From positions 1 through 42,012 of the forward strand of contig JALGTR010000003.1 in NCBI GenBank assembly GCA_029821265.1: a stretch of DNA of 42,012 nt. Direction: 5' to 3'. This document shows, one piece after another, positions 1 to 8,379 of this stretch (the first letter of the stretch is position 1; each line of letters opens with the position of its first letter). The notes under the pieces were generated by a model, which was not told the origin of the DNA, made no database searches, and saw only the letters and a list, made by a program, of their open reading frames with translations. Both the position numbers and the translations under genes were made by a program. The DNA is from Candidatus Zipacnadia bacterium. GTDB taxonomy: Bacteria; Armatimonadota; Zipacnadia; Zipacnadales; UBA5352.

Positions 1-31
1 CAAGCCACCACCTGCGGAGGTGAGAAGATTC

Positions 32-661
32 ATGGCGCGTTATACCGGACCAGTCTGTCGGCTCTGTCGGCGCGAGGGCCAGAAGCTGTTCCTCAAAGGG
101 GAACGCTGTCACGGGCCCAAGTGCGCTATTGATCGCAAGTCATACCCCCCGGGGACCCACGGCGGCCAGCGACGAGGACGCCGGCGGCCCTCGGACTATG
201 CAATGCAGCTTCGTGAGAAGCAGAAGCTGCGCGCGATCTACGGGCTGATGGAGAAGCAGTTCCGCAACTACGTCGAGCGGGCGACCGCCGCCAAGGGCGT
301 CACGGGCTTCGTGCTGCTGTCGCTGCTCGAGCGGCGTCTCGACAGCGTCGTGCGACGCGCGGGCCTGGCCGTCAGCCAGGCGCAGGCGCGGCAGCTCGTG
401 CGGCACCGCCACATCGCCGTCAACGGCCGCGTGTGCGACATCCCGTCGCGTCTCCTCAAAGAGGGTGACGTGGTCGAGGTGCGCGAGGGCAGCCGCAACC
501 TGCAGTCGATCGCCGAGGCCATTGGTCGGGGCTACGAGGCTCCCGACTGGCTGGCCGTGGACACTAACAACCTCACCGTTGAGGTCGTGCGCATGCCCGA
601 GCCCGAAGACATCCAGATCGATGTCGACGAGCAGCAGGTTGTCGAGTTCTACGCGCGATAA
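32..661 (+). CDS. rpsD: 30S ribosomal protein S4 (zinc-type, four Cys)
   Basis: MARYTGPVCRLCRREGQKLFLKGERCHGPKC... and S4 RNA-binding domain (LERRLDSVVRRAGLAVSQAQARQLVRHRHIAVNG). ATG at 32 preceded by GGAGG; the track GTG at 20 overlaps the SD. Confidence 0.97.
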   Translation: MARYTGPVCRLCRREGQKLFLKGERCHGPKCAIDRKSYPPGTHGGQRRGRRRPSDYAMQLREKQKLRAIYGLMEKQFRNYVERATAAKGVTGFVLLSLLERRLDSVVRRAGLAVSQAQARQLVRHRHIAVNGRVCDIPSRLLKEGDVVEVREGSRNLQSIAEAIGRGYEAPDWLAVDTNNLTVEVVRMPEPEDIQIDVDEQQVVEFYAR

Positions 662-715
662 GCAGGATCCCGACCGTTCCGTCAGCAGGAACAGACGGTG
701 GAGGGAGACGATCAG

Positions 716-1702
716 ATGATAGAGGAGCTCGCCCCGAAGATGGTGGCCGTCGAGCTTTCCGAGAAGTACGGAAAGTTCGCCATCGAGCCGCTCGAGAGGG
801 GCTTTGGACATACGCTTGGGAATGCGTTCCGCCGCGTGCTGCTCGCTCATATACCCGGCGCCGCAGTGACGGACGTGCGGATCGAGAACGTCCCGCACGC
901 TTTCACGACGATCGAGGGCGTCTACGAGGACGCAACTGAGATCTGCCTGAACATCAAGGAGCTTGCCATCAAGTTCCACGAAGAGGCCGCGGACGAGGGC
1001 GAGAAGATCGCCCGCATTGAGGCCGAGGGGAAGGGCGAGATTCTGGGCGCCGATATCAAGTGCCCGCCCGGGGTCGAGATCATCAACCCCGAGATCCATA
1101 TCGCCACGATCACCTCGGACGATGCCAGTCTCTACATCGACATGTGGATCGAGCGCGACACGGGCTACCACCCGGTCGAGGAGCCGGGCCGCGAGAAGCG
1201 CCCGGGCGATGTCATCGCCCTCGATGCGCTCTTCTCGCCGATCGCCCGCTGCACCTACCGCGTCGAGCCCACCCGACTGGGGCACCGCACGGACCTGGAC
1301 CGACTGATGCTCGAGGTGTGGGGCGACGGCACGATCATGCCCGACGACGCGGTGCGCAAGGCCGCGGAGATCCTCGTGCGCTACATCACGGTCTTCTCCG
1401 AGATCGAGATGCCCGAGGAAGAGGAAGAGGAAGAGGTGCCCGAGGAGGAAGAGGTCCGCAATAAGGTCCTCGGATGGCCCATCGAGGAGATGGAGTTCTC
1501 GGTGCGCACCTTCAACTGCCTCAAGAAAGAGAACATTGACACCGTCGGCGAGCTTGTCGAGCGGACCGAGGACGATCTTCTCAACATCCGGAACTTCGGC
1601 AAGCGTTCGCTGGAAGAAGTCATCGAGAAGCTCGCAGCCGTTGACCTGTCCCTTCGCGAGCCCGCATCCGCTGAGGAACTGGTCGAAGAGGAAGACGGAT
1701 AA
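716..1702 (+). CDS. rpoA: DNA-directed RNA polymerase subunit alpha
   Basis: Alpha-NTD (FAIEPLERGFGHTLGNAFRRVLL) and alpha-CTD (FNCLKKENIDTVGELVERTEDDLLNIRNFGKRSLEEVIEKL); GGAGGG SD before the ATG at 716. Confidence 0.97.
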   Translation: MIEELAPKMVAVELSEKYGKFAIEPLERGFGHTLGNAFRRVLLAHIPGAAVTDVRIENVPHAFTTIEGVYEDATEICLNIKELAIKFHEEAADEGEKIARIEAEGKGEILGADIKCPPGVEIINPEIHIATITSDDASLYIDMWIERDTGYHPVEEPGREKRPGDVIALDALFSPIARCTYRVEPTRLGHRTDLDRLMLEVWGDGTIMPDDAVRKAAEILVRYITVFSEIEMPEEEEEEEVPEEEEVRNKVLGWPIEEMEFSVRTFNCLKKENIDTVGELVERTEDDLLNIRNFGKRSLEEVIEKLAAVDLSLREPASAEELVEEEDG

Positions 1703-1742
1703 GAGAGATCCGGCGGCGACCGGCCGCCTGTGAGGGACAACA

Positions 1743-2096
1743 ATGCGACACCGACACGACCACCGAAAACTCGGGCGCCCCACCGACCAGCGGCTTGCGC
1801 TGCTGCGCAGCCAGGTGGATGCCCTCTTCCGGCACAGCCGCGTGAAGACGACTGTGCAGAAGGCCAAAGAGACCCAGCGCATGGCTGAGAAGCTCATCAC
1901 CAAGGCCAAGCGCGGTGACATGCACGCCCGGCGCCAGGTGCTCAAGAAGATCGGCGACAAGGACCTTGTCGCGTACATCTTCGACGAACTTGCGCCGCGG
2001 TTTGCCGACCGCGATGGCGGATACACTCGCGTCATCCGCGCCGGCCGTCGCAACGGGGATAGCGCTGAGATGGCCATCCTGGAGCTGACCGAGTAG
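1743..2096 (+). CDS. rplQ: 50S ribosomal protein L17
   Basis: MRHRHDHRKLGRPTDQRLALLRSQVDALFRHSRVKTTVQKAKETQRMAEKLITKAKRGD; canonical position after rpoA. Confidence 0.97.
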   Translation: MRHRHDHRKLGRPTDQRLALLRSQVDALFRHSRVKTTVQKAKETQRMAEKLITKAKRGDMHARRQVLKKIGDKDLVAYIFDELAPRFADRDGGYTRVIRAGRRNGDSAEMAILELTE

Positions 2097-2113
2097 TTCG
2101 GGCGCGATGCACA

Positions 2114-2848
2114 ATGCGCAGGCTGCTGCTCACGGTGCAGTACGATGGGACCGATTACCACGGTTTCCAGCGGCAGCCTGATGTGCCCACCATTCAGTCC
2201 GAGATCGAACGGGCGCTGAGCCGGCTGCTTGACGAGCACGTTACCATCGTCGGCGCCGGTCGAACCGACGCAGGGGTCCACGCCCTGGGACAGACCGTGA
2301 CCTTTGACACCGACAGGCCCATACCGACAGAGCGAGTCCCGCAAGCGCTCAACCTGATCCTGCCCAACGCGATCAGCTGCGTGGGCGCGACAGAGGTGGG
2401 CGCTGATTTCCACCCGCGCTACGATGCGGTCGGGAAGCTCTACGGCTATCGGATCCTGAACCGGGAGTTGCCATCGCCGTTCATCGGTCGCTACGCCTGG
2501 CACATCAGGGAGCCGCTCGATGCTCCGAGGATGGCCGCCGCCGCCGCAACGCTCCTCGGGCGCCATGACTTCGCGGCGTTCTCGAGCGCGGGCGGATCGG
2601 CCAGCACGAGCGTCCGCACGCTCACGCGCCTGGACGTTGAGCGGCACGGAGACCTCGTCGAACTGCGCGCGGAGGCCGATGGCTTTCTTTACATGATGGT
2701 GCGAAGGCTCGTCGGAGCGCTCGTGGAGATCGGTCTGGGCAACCTGTCGGCGGAGGAGCTCGGGCGGATACTGCGGGGCAGGGACCGCACAAAGGCGGTC
2801 TGGATCGCGCCCCCGCAGGGCCTGTCTCTGATCAAGGTGATCTATTGA
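2114..2848 (+). CDS. truA: tRNA pseudouridine(38-40) synthase TruA
   Basis: VQYDGTDYHGFQRQP..., GRTDAGVHALGQ catalytic motif, FLYMMVRRLVGALVEIGLG. Confidence 0.96.
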   Translation: MRRLLLTVQYDGTDYHGFQRQPDVPTIQSEIERALSRLLDEHVTIVGAGRTDAGVHALGQTVTFDTDRPIPTERVPQALNLILPNAISCVGATEVGADFHPRYDAVGKLYGYRILNRELPSPFIGRYAWHIREPLDAPRMAAAAATLLGRHDFAAFSSAGGSASTSVRTLTRLDVERHGDLVELRAEADGFLYMMVRRLVGALVEIGLGNLSAEELGRILRGRDRTKAVWIAPPQGLSLIKVIY

Positions 2849-2884
2849 GGCGGGCAGTGCCCTGCCTTTGAGGAGGAAGTTTCG

Positions 2885-3322
2885 ATGCAGAATAAGACAC
2901 TGTCGGCCAATCCGGCCGACGTTGAGCGCAACTGGTTCATCGTAAGCGCGCGAGGCAAGGTGCTGGGCCGTCTGGCCACACAGATCGCGGCCGTTCTGCG
3001 GGGCAAGCACAAGCCCAGCTATACTCCGCACGTCGATTGCGGCGATTTCGTCGTGGTCACGGACGCGGCGAGCGTGCGGCTCACCGGCTCCAAGCGCGAT
3101 ACCAAGATGCACTACTGGCACACCGGCTATCCGGGGCATCTGCGCTCCAGGAGCTACGGAGAGCTGCTCGAGACCGAGCCCGAGGAGGTCATCCGGCGCG
3201 CGGTCTGGGGCATGCTTCCGAAGAACCCGCTGGGCCGGAAGATGCTCAAGAAGCTGAAGGTCTACGCCGGCTCGGAGCACCCGCATGCGGCGCAGCAGCC
3301 CGAGCCGCTTCCCGAGAACTGA
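2885..3322 (+). CDS. rplM: 50S ribosomal protein L13
   Basis: [44 protein letters not shown]...[32 protein letters not shown]. Confidence 0.97.
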   Translation: MQNKTLSANPADVERNWFIVSARGKVLGRLATQIAAVLRGKHKPSYTPHVDCGDFVVVTDAASVRLTGSKRDTKMHYWHTGYPGHLRSRSYGELLETEPEEVIRRAVWGMLPKNPLGRKMLKKLKVYAGSEHPHAAQQPEPLPEN

Positions 3323-3360
3323 GGACGACACACGACGACCTGTCGCAGGAGGCGAATTTC

Positions 3361-3756
3361 TTGGCGAACTACGTAGGATACGGAACCGGACGGCGGAAGT
3401 CTGCCGTTGCGAAGGTCTGGCTGATTCCGGGCGGATCCGGCCAGATCACCATCAACGAAGAGACCCCGCGCTCGTACCTCAAGCGCGATAGCCTGGCTGC
3501 GGTTGTCACCGAACCCTTCGAGGCGACTGGCACCGCGGACGAGTTCGACGCGAAGGTGATCGTTCGCGGTGGCGGCCTCTCAGGCCAGGCCGGCGCGGTT
3601 CGACACGGAATCGCCAACGCGCTTGTGGCTGCGGATCCTCACTACCGGACGGTCCTGGGACCGGCCGGGCTTCTGACCCGCGATCCGCGCGTCAAGGAGC
3701 GCAAGCACGCTGGCTTCCGCAAGGCGCGTCGGGGCAAGCAGTTCTCGAAGCGCTGA
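3361..3756 (+). CDS. rpsI: 30S ribosomal protein S9
   Basis: YGTGRRKSAVAKVWLIPGGSGQITIN...LTRDPRVKERKHAGFRKARRGKQFSKR; TTG start at 3361 with upstream AGGAGG. Confidence 0.95.
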   Translation: MANYVGYGTGRRKSAVAKVWLIPGGSGQITINEETPRSYLKRDSLAAVVTEPFEATGTADEFDAKVIVRGGGLSGQAGAVRHGIANALVAADPHYRTVLGPAGLLTRDPRVKERKHAGFRKARRGKQFSKR

Positions 3757-3820
3757 GAGCGGCGGCCGGATCGAAGCTCGGGCCGTCAACGCCCCGGCTG
3801 TGTGCTCGACCTGTCTGTGC

Positions 3821-3853
3821 ACGGGCCGCCGCGGTATCACCGTGGCGGCCCGT
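3821..3853. terminator. Strong hairpin downstream of rpsI
   Basis: ACGGGCCGCC-G-CGGT-ATC-ACCG-T-GGCGGCCCGT: 10-bp stem, one G-U, 4-bp stem, 3-nt loop; no long T tract. Confidence 0.65.
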
Positions 3854-3926
3854 TCCGTGTCAGAGGGCGAAACATCTCGCCGGCGTCGCCGGTCCAACGA
3901 TGCAGGACGCTCGGAGGAGGGACGCC

Positions 3927-5864
3927 ATGACACTCGGTCGCACGCGAAAACTTGCCCCGTTGCTTCTGCTCGTCGCCTGTGTTCCCATCGCCTCTGCAGC
4001 GCAGCATGGCGCTCAGCTGGCCGAACTCGTCGCCGACTGGGGCGATGAGATCTACGATCGACGCGAGCAGATACCCCACTACGACGCGGACACAGATCTG
4101 GTGCGCGACGGGGCCGGGCGGCTGAATATCGCCGAGACGAGCCTCAACTACGCCGCCGCGCTCGTCGCCGCGGATGAGAAGCCCGAGCGGGCGTATGCGG
4201 TGATAGAGGCCGTGCTGGCCACCCAGGCAACAGGCGACGATGCCGCGCGCGGTCTCTTCCCGTGGTATCTCGGCGGCACGCCGACGTCGGACGCAACGCT
4301 CTACCTCGGCCCAACGCTCGCGTGGCTTGCGCAGGCTCGCGGGCTTCCCGCGGATCTGCATGCCCGACTGCAGCAGTCGGCGAAGCTCGCGCTCGAGGGA
4401 CTGCTCGCGGAGGGCGTCCGACCGCGTGAGGGATTCGGGCTGGCCATGTGGGCGGGCTCGGTGGCCAGTCTGGGCGCTGCGACAGGCGATAGCGAGGCGC
4501 AACGTGCCGCCGCGGACGGCGTCCGACGCGAGCTGGCTGTCGTCAAGACGCGCGGCCCGAACGGCGTGCACAGCCCGACCTACGACGCTCTGCGCATCGG
4601 CGGGCTTCGCTGGGCATGGCAGCACGCCGCCGACGATGCGGCCCGTGCCGAGGCCGGAATGGCCCTGAGGCTGCGGTATCTGGACATGCTTCAGCGCTAC
4701 GAGCCGACATCCGCGATCGTAGCGGGTGCAATCGGCTCAGCCTACGAGGCAGATTACCTCGGTAGCACCGGTGTCGCGCGGTACCTGCTGGCTTGCGATC
4801 TCCCGTCAGCGCTCGCCGCCACCGAGATGGCGACGCCCCTCGCGATGTACTTCGCGCTGTCCGAGTATACGCTGCCTGACGACCTCGTCGCCGTCGCCGA
4901 AGGTCTGCAACAGCCGAGGGAGGTCCGCACGCGTACGCCTTCGCCCGAGGAGGAGGTTGCCGAGGAGGCCGGGACCTGCACGTGGCTGGCTCCCGGCATC
5001 AGTCTCGGCACGATGAGCGGGCAGGTGGACCACACGTCGATCCCGATCCTCGCCACGTCCGACGCCCCTGAGCGGCCGACCAGCTACTTCTACATCTTCG
5101 GCGGCCCCGCGACGGTGCACAGCGCACAGGCCGGCCCCCTCGCCATCTGCAGCTTCAACTTCGATGCCGTGGGCACCCCGAAGCGGCTGCAGGCCGGTGT
5201 GCAGGGCATTCTCGGTCCGCGCGATCAGATCGACCGCGTGATCATCGGGCGTCATGAGTGGATCGGCGAGCCGGAGGCGGTCGGTGGCAATCTGCCCGTG
5301 GTCGTCCAGCGCGGCTCAACATACGTGGGAGTGAAGATCCTCGAAGTCGCGGTCGGGGCGCAGATGCGCTCTCCCGTCAAACCCGGGAGGCTGTCGTGGC
5401 TGCGCGAGGGCAACATGGATTCGCTTAGCCTCGTCGTCTTCGGGCGTCACGCCGACTACCCGCTGCAGAATCCACTCTACGATGTGCGCGTGGGGCTGCT
5501 GGTTGAGGTCGCTCCAATCGACCAGTTCGAATCGCTCGACGCTTTCGCTGAGCACGTGAGCTCGCGGCGTGTCACCCAGCGCATCGCCCAGAGCCGCGTG
5601 CGCGTTGATGAGCAGAGACAGCGGCAGATCCCCGGGCGCCACGAGCTGACGCCGCTTGCAGAGATGCGCTTCCTCGACCTCTTGGAGCATACGATGATGC
5701 TTGAGGACGACGAGGGCCTGTCATTGGGGCTGGTCGAGGAGCTGGCGCAAAACCGGCTGCTGTCGCGGACGGTCCCCGCGGAGCTGCCGAATGGCTACCT
5801 CTGGTACTCGCCGGAGCTGACGCTCACGACGGGCGCGGACATCGCTCCCACGCCCGGGCAGTAA
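3927..5864 (+). CDS. Secreted protein of unknown function (heparinase II/III- or alginate-lyase-like architecture suspected)
   Basis: Signal peptide MTLGRTRKLAPLLLLVACVPIASAAQ; GGAGG SD; long uninterrupted ORF; helical-toroid-like N half then beta-rich C half by eye. Confidence 0.7.
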   Translation: MTLGRTRKLAPLLLLVACVPIASAAQHGAQLAELVADWGDEIYDRREQIPHYDADTDLVRDGAGRLNIAETSLNYAAALVAADEKPERAYAVIEAVLATQATGDDAARGLFPWYLGGTPTSDATLYLGPTLAWLAQARGLPADLHARLQQSAKLALEGLLAEGVRPREGFGLAMWAGSVASLGAATGDSEAQRAAADGVRRELAVVKTRGPNGVHSPTYDALRIGGLRWAWQHAADDAARAEAGMALRLRYLDMLQRYEPTSAIVAGAIGSAYEADYLGSTGVARYLLACDLPSALAATEMATPLAMYFALSEYTLPDDLVAVAEGLQQPREVRTRTPSPEEEVAEEAGTCTWLAPGISLGTMSGQVDHTSIPILATSDAPERPTSYFYIFGGPATVHSAQAGPLAICSFNFDAVGTPKRLQAGVQGILGPRDQIDRVIIGRHEWIGEPEAVGGNLPVVVQRGSTYVGVKILEVAVGAQMRSPVKPGRLSWLREGNMDSLSLVVFGRHADYPLQNPLYDVRVGLLVEVAPIDQFESLDAFAEHVSSRRVTQRIAQSRVRVDEQRQRQIPGRHELTPLAEMRFLDLLEHTMMLEDDEGLSLGLVEELAQNRLLSRTVPAELPNGYLWYSPELTLTTGADIAPTPGQ

Positions 5865-5891
5865 CCAGGAGCCGGCCGCACAGAACGCACA

Positions 5892-5921
5892 GGAGCACGC
5901 CCCGCACCCGGGGCGTGCTCC
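5892..5921. terminator. Bidirectional hairpin terminator between convergent genes
   Basis: GGAGCACGCCCCG-CACC-CGGGGCGTGCTCC: perfect 13-bp stem, 4-nt loop. Confidence 0.7.
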
Positions 5922-5953
5922 ATGCATTGCGCCGGTCGTCTCGGGCCGACGGA

Positions 5954-6199
5954 CTACAGAACAGGCGGTTCGGGCGGCTGCAGGCCGCCCCCATCGTCCG
6001 GCGGCTCCGGCGGAGGCGGGGGCTGTATGCCGCCATTGTCGTCATTCGGTTCGCCTCCGGGGGGCACTGGCGCTGGCTCAACCGTAGGGCCGCCTGTGTC
6101 GTCGCCGATGAACGGAGGGTTTCCCCCGGTGCCGTCGCACGCGGCGAACACGATGACCGTCAGCAGGATCGAAATGAGCAAGAGGCATTTAACCTTCAC
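5954..6199 (-). CDS. Small proline-rich lipoprotein
   Basis: MKVKCLLLISILLTVIVFAAC lipobox, then a Pro/Gly/Asp-rich tail (IQPPPPPEPPDDGGGLQPPEPP); GAGGGGAGA SD upstream of ATG. Confidence 0.7.
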   Translation of the reverse strand: MKVKCLLLISILLTVIVFAACDGTGGNPPFIGDDTGGPTVEPAPVPPGGEPNDDNGGIQPPPPPEPPDDGGGLQPPEPPVL

Positions 6200-6268
6200 G
6201 GCGTCTCTCCCCTCGGATCGGCAGTGACCGCGATCAAACAGTTCACCATCGGGGCGAAAACCCCTTCG

Positions 6269-6424
6269 TCACCCTATCGTATCAGTCGGTGGCCTCTCTG
6301 TCCAGCCCATATCGCATCCGTCGCCCCGGGACGAGGCATCGCGCGAGAGGTAGACGACGAGTATAAAGAGAGCCAGCGCCAGGTCCAGCCCTGTTACATG
6401 CGCCACATCAGCCAGCGGGTTCAT
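6269..6424 (-). CDS. Predicted 51-aa single-pass membrane protein, candidate SOS-regulated
   Basis: MNPLADVAHVTGLDLALALFILVVYLSRDASSRGDGCDMGWTERPPTDTIG; GGGAGGAGCAATAATG gives a strong SD; promoter and palindromes immediately upstream. The track's longer 6269..6871 ORF runs through the promoter and is probably not the true start. Confidence 0.6.
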   Translation of the reverse strand: MNPLADVAHVTGLDLALALFILVVYLSRDASSRGDGCDMGWTERPPTDTIG

Positions 6425-6443
6425 TATTGCTCCTCCCATCAAT

Positions 6444-6457
6444 CGAACGTCAGTTCG
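6444..6457. promoter_or_regulatory. LexA/SOS-box-like palindrome 1 (at the predicted start site)
   Basis: CGAACGTCAGTTCG = CGAAC-N4-GTTCG, matching the GAAC-N4-GTTC core; immediately downstream of the -10. Confidence 0.55.
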
Positions 6458-6458
6458 T

Positions 6459-6487
6459 ATTCTACTCGCCCCGGAGCGGTGCGTCAA
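6459..6487 (-). promoter_or_regulatory. Near-consensus sigma70 promoter for the 51-aa ORF
   Basis: On the minus strand: TTGACG (6487-6482), 17 bp spacer, TAGAAT (6464-6459). Confidence 0.7.
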
Positions 6488-6496
6488 CCCAAATAT

Positions 6497-6510
6497 CGAA
6501 TTAACGTTCG
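6497..6510. promoter_or_regulatory. LexA/SOS-box-like palindrome 2 (upstream of the -35)
   Basis: CGAATTAACGTTCG: GAAT-N4-GTTC, one mismatch from the core; centre 53 bp from box 1 (about 5 helical turns). Confidence 0.45.
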
Positions 6511-6570
6511 ACGTGTCGCCATCCGACCGGATGATGATGTCGCATTCCGCGAGGGCCTTGACTGCACTCC

Positions 6571-6601
6571 TATAATAGTGTAACGTGGGGACACTCTTAT
6601 A
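6571..6601. promoter_or_regulatory. Hyphenated inverted repeat upstream of sat (candidate operator)
   Basis: TATAATAGTGT-AACGTGGGG-ACACTCTTATA; arms complementary at 10 of 11 positions. Confidence 0.45.
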
Positions 6602-6635
6602 GAATTGTCGATCGTGCAGGAGGGACGCGGGTTCC

Positions 6636-7790
6636 ATGATTGCCCCACATGGCGGGAAGCTCGTCAATCGCGTGCTTGAGGGTGACGCGCTCGAGGAGGC
6701 CAGGTCGAGGGCTGCGGATCTGCCCAGGCTGGCGGTGACCGAGGAGATCCTCAGCGACGCCCGCAACCTCGCCCGCGGCGTCTTCAGCCCGCTCGAAGGC
6801 TTCGTCACGGAGCAGCAGTTCAATAGCATCGTGAACGACGAGCGCCTGCCGGATGGCACGATCTTCCCCATCCCGATCTTCCTGACCGTCGATGAGCCTG
6901 ACGCTGTTGCGGCGGGCTCACAGGTTGCGCTGGTGAGTGAGAGCGATCCCGAGAGTCCCGTCGCGATTCTGAACGTCGAGGAGATCTACCAGTGGGATAA
7001 GGAGAAGGCTGCGGCATCGGTTTTCGGGACGGCTGACACCGATCATCCCGGCGTCACCGGCTACCATGCGCGCGGCGACCACGCAGTCGGCGGGACGGTT
7101 GACCTGATCGACAACGATCGCGGGCCGTTCGCCGAGGTGAACCTGTTTCCGGCCGAGACCCGGGCGCTCTTCGAGGAGCGCGGCTGGCGCACCGTCTGCG
7201 CCTTCCAGACGCGCAATGTGCCGCATGCGGGACACGAGGACCTGCAGAAGACCGTGCTGGGGCTTGTTGACGCACTGATGATCCAGCCGGTCATCGGCAA
7301 GAAGAAGTCCGGTGACTACCAGGATGCGGTGATCATCGCGGCGTACGAGGCGCTGATCGCGAATTACTTCCACCCTGACCGCGTCCTGCTGAACATCCTC
7401 CCGACGGAGATGCGCTACGCCGGGCCGAAAGAGGCCATCCTCCACGGCATCATGCGCAAGAACTACGGGTGCACGCACATCATCATTGGTCGCGACCATG
7501 CGGGTGTCGGCAACTACTACGGTGAGGAAGAGGCCATCGAGAAGTTCGAGGCGATGGCGGATGAGCTGGAGATCATGCCGATCACTATCCGGGGCGACTT
7601 CTGGTACTGCTGTGAGTGCGGCCGTGTCGCCTCGAATCGCACCTGCCCCCACGATGGCGATGCCTGCCTGTCGTTCAGCTGCACCGAGATTCGCGCCATG
7701 ATCCGGGAGGGCACGCCGCCCCGGTCCGAGATCATGCGCAAAGAGGTCTTCGAGGTCATCCAGCAGTTCGATCAGCCGTTCTGCGAGTAG
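6636..7790 (+). CDS. sat: Sulfate adenylyltransferase (ATP sulfurylase, Zn-binding type)
   Basis: CAFQTRNVPHAGHEDLQK, GRDHAGVGNYYG, and Cys/His cluster YCCECGRVASNRTCPHD. Confidence 0.93.
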   Translation: MIAPHGGKLVNRVLEGDALEEARSRAADLPRLAVTEEILSDARNLARGVFSPLEGFVTEQQFNSIVNDERLPDGTIFPIPIFLTVDEPDAVAAGSQVALVSESDPESPVAILNVEEIYQWDKEKAAASVFGTADTDHPGVTGYHARGDHAVGGTVDLIDNDRGPFAEVNLFPAETRALFEERGWRTVCAFQTRNVPHAGHEDLQKTVLGLVDALMIQPVIGKKKSGDYQDAVIIAAYEALIANYFHPDRVLLNILPTEMRYAGPKEAILHGIMRKNYGCTHIIIGRDHAGVGNYYGEEEAIEKFEAMADELEIMPITIRGDFWYCCECGRVASNRTCPHDGDACLSFSCTEIRAMIREGTPPRSEIMRKEVFEVIQQFDQPFCE

Positions 7791-7822
7791 TCCGCCCAAA
7801 GGCGATCACAGGGAGAGTTACC

Positions 7823-8377
7823 ATGGAGAGCGGATTCGTCATCTGGTTCACCGGTATACCGGCTTCCGGGAAATCCACCATAGCGACCGAGGTCCAGCAG
7901 CGGGTTGAGGCGATGGGTCTTCCGGTCGAGAACCTCGACGCGGATGAGGTGCGCGCTAATCTCAGCCCGAATCTCGGCTACACCGAGGAGGCGCGCGACG
8001 AGAACACCAAACGTCTGGCCTGGTTTGCGCAGAAGCTGTCCGGCTACGGTGCGAACGTCGTCATCGCGGCCGTTGCCCCGCTCCAGAAGTACCGCGACCG
8101 CGCGCGTGCCTGGTGCGAGAAGTTCGTCGAGGTTCACGTGGACACGCCGCTTGAGGTGTGTCAGGAGCGAGACCCCAAGGGCCTCTACGCACGAGCCGCT
8201 CGCGGCGAGGTGAACGACATCGCCGGGATGCACCAGCCCTACGAGGCGCCGGAGAATCCCGAGGTCCATGTCAGGACCACCGAGGCCACCGTCGAGGAAT
8301 GCGCCGACGCGGTCATCGCGAAGCTGCGTGAGCTGGGCTACCTTCCGGCCGCAGCCGCCCAGCAGGCGGGCGAGTAG
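7823..8377 (+). CDS. cysC: Adenylylsulfate kinase
   Basis: Walker A GIPASGKST; NLDADEVRANLSPNLGYTEEARDENTKRL; DPKGLYARAARGEV. Confidence 0.92.
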   Translation: MESGFVIWFTGIPASGKSTIATEVQQRVEAMGLPVENLDADEVRANLSPNLGYTEEARDENTKRLAWFAQKLSGYGANVVIAAVAPLQKYRDRARAWCEKFVEVHVDTPLEVCQERDPKGLYARAARGEVNDIAGMHQPYEAPENPEVHVRTTEATVEECADAVIAKLRELGYLPAAAAQQAGE

Positions 8378-8379
8378 CC

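Noticed and set aside
140-3331. 1063-aa minus-strand ORF opposite the ribosomal operon
   Set aside because: It overlaps six confidently identified conserved genes; long antisense open frames are expected from third-position GC bias, and no recognisable domain is present.
6425-6871. N-terminal extension of the 200-aa minus ORF (6269..6871)
   Set aside because: It would be translated through the TTGACG-N17-TAGAAT promoter, across the divergent sat start, and has low-complexity composition. The internal ATG with strong SD at 6424 is preferred.
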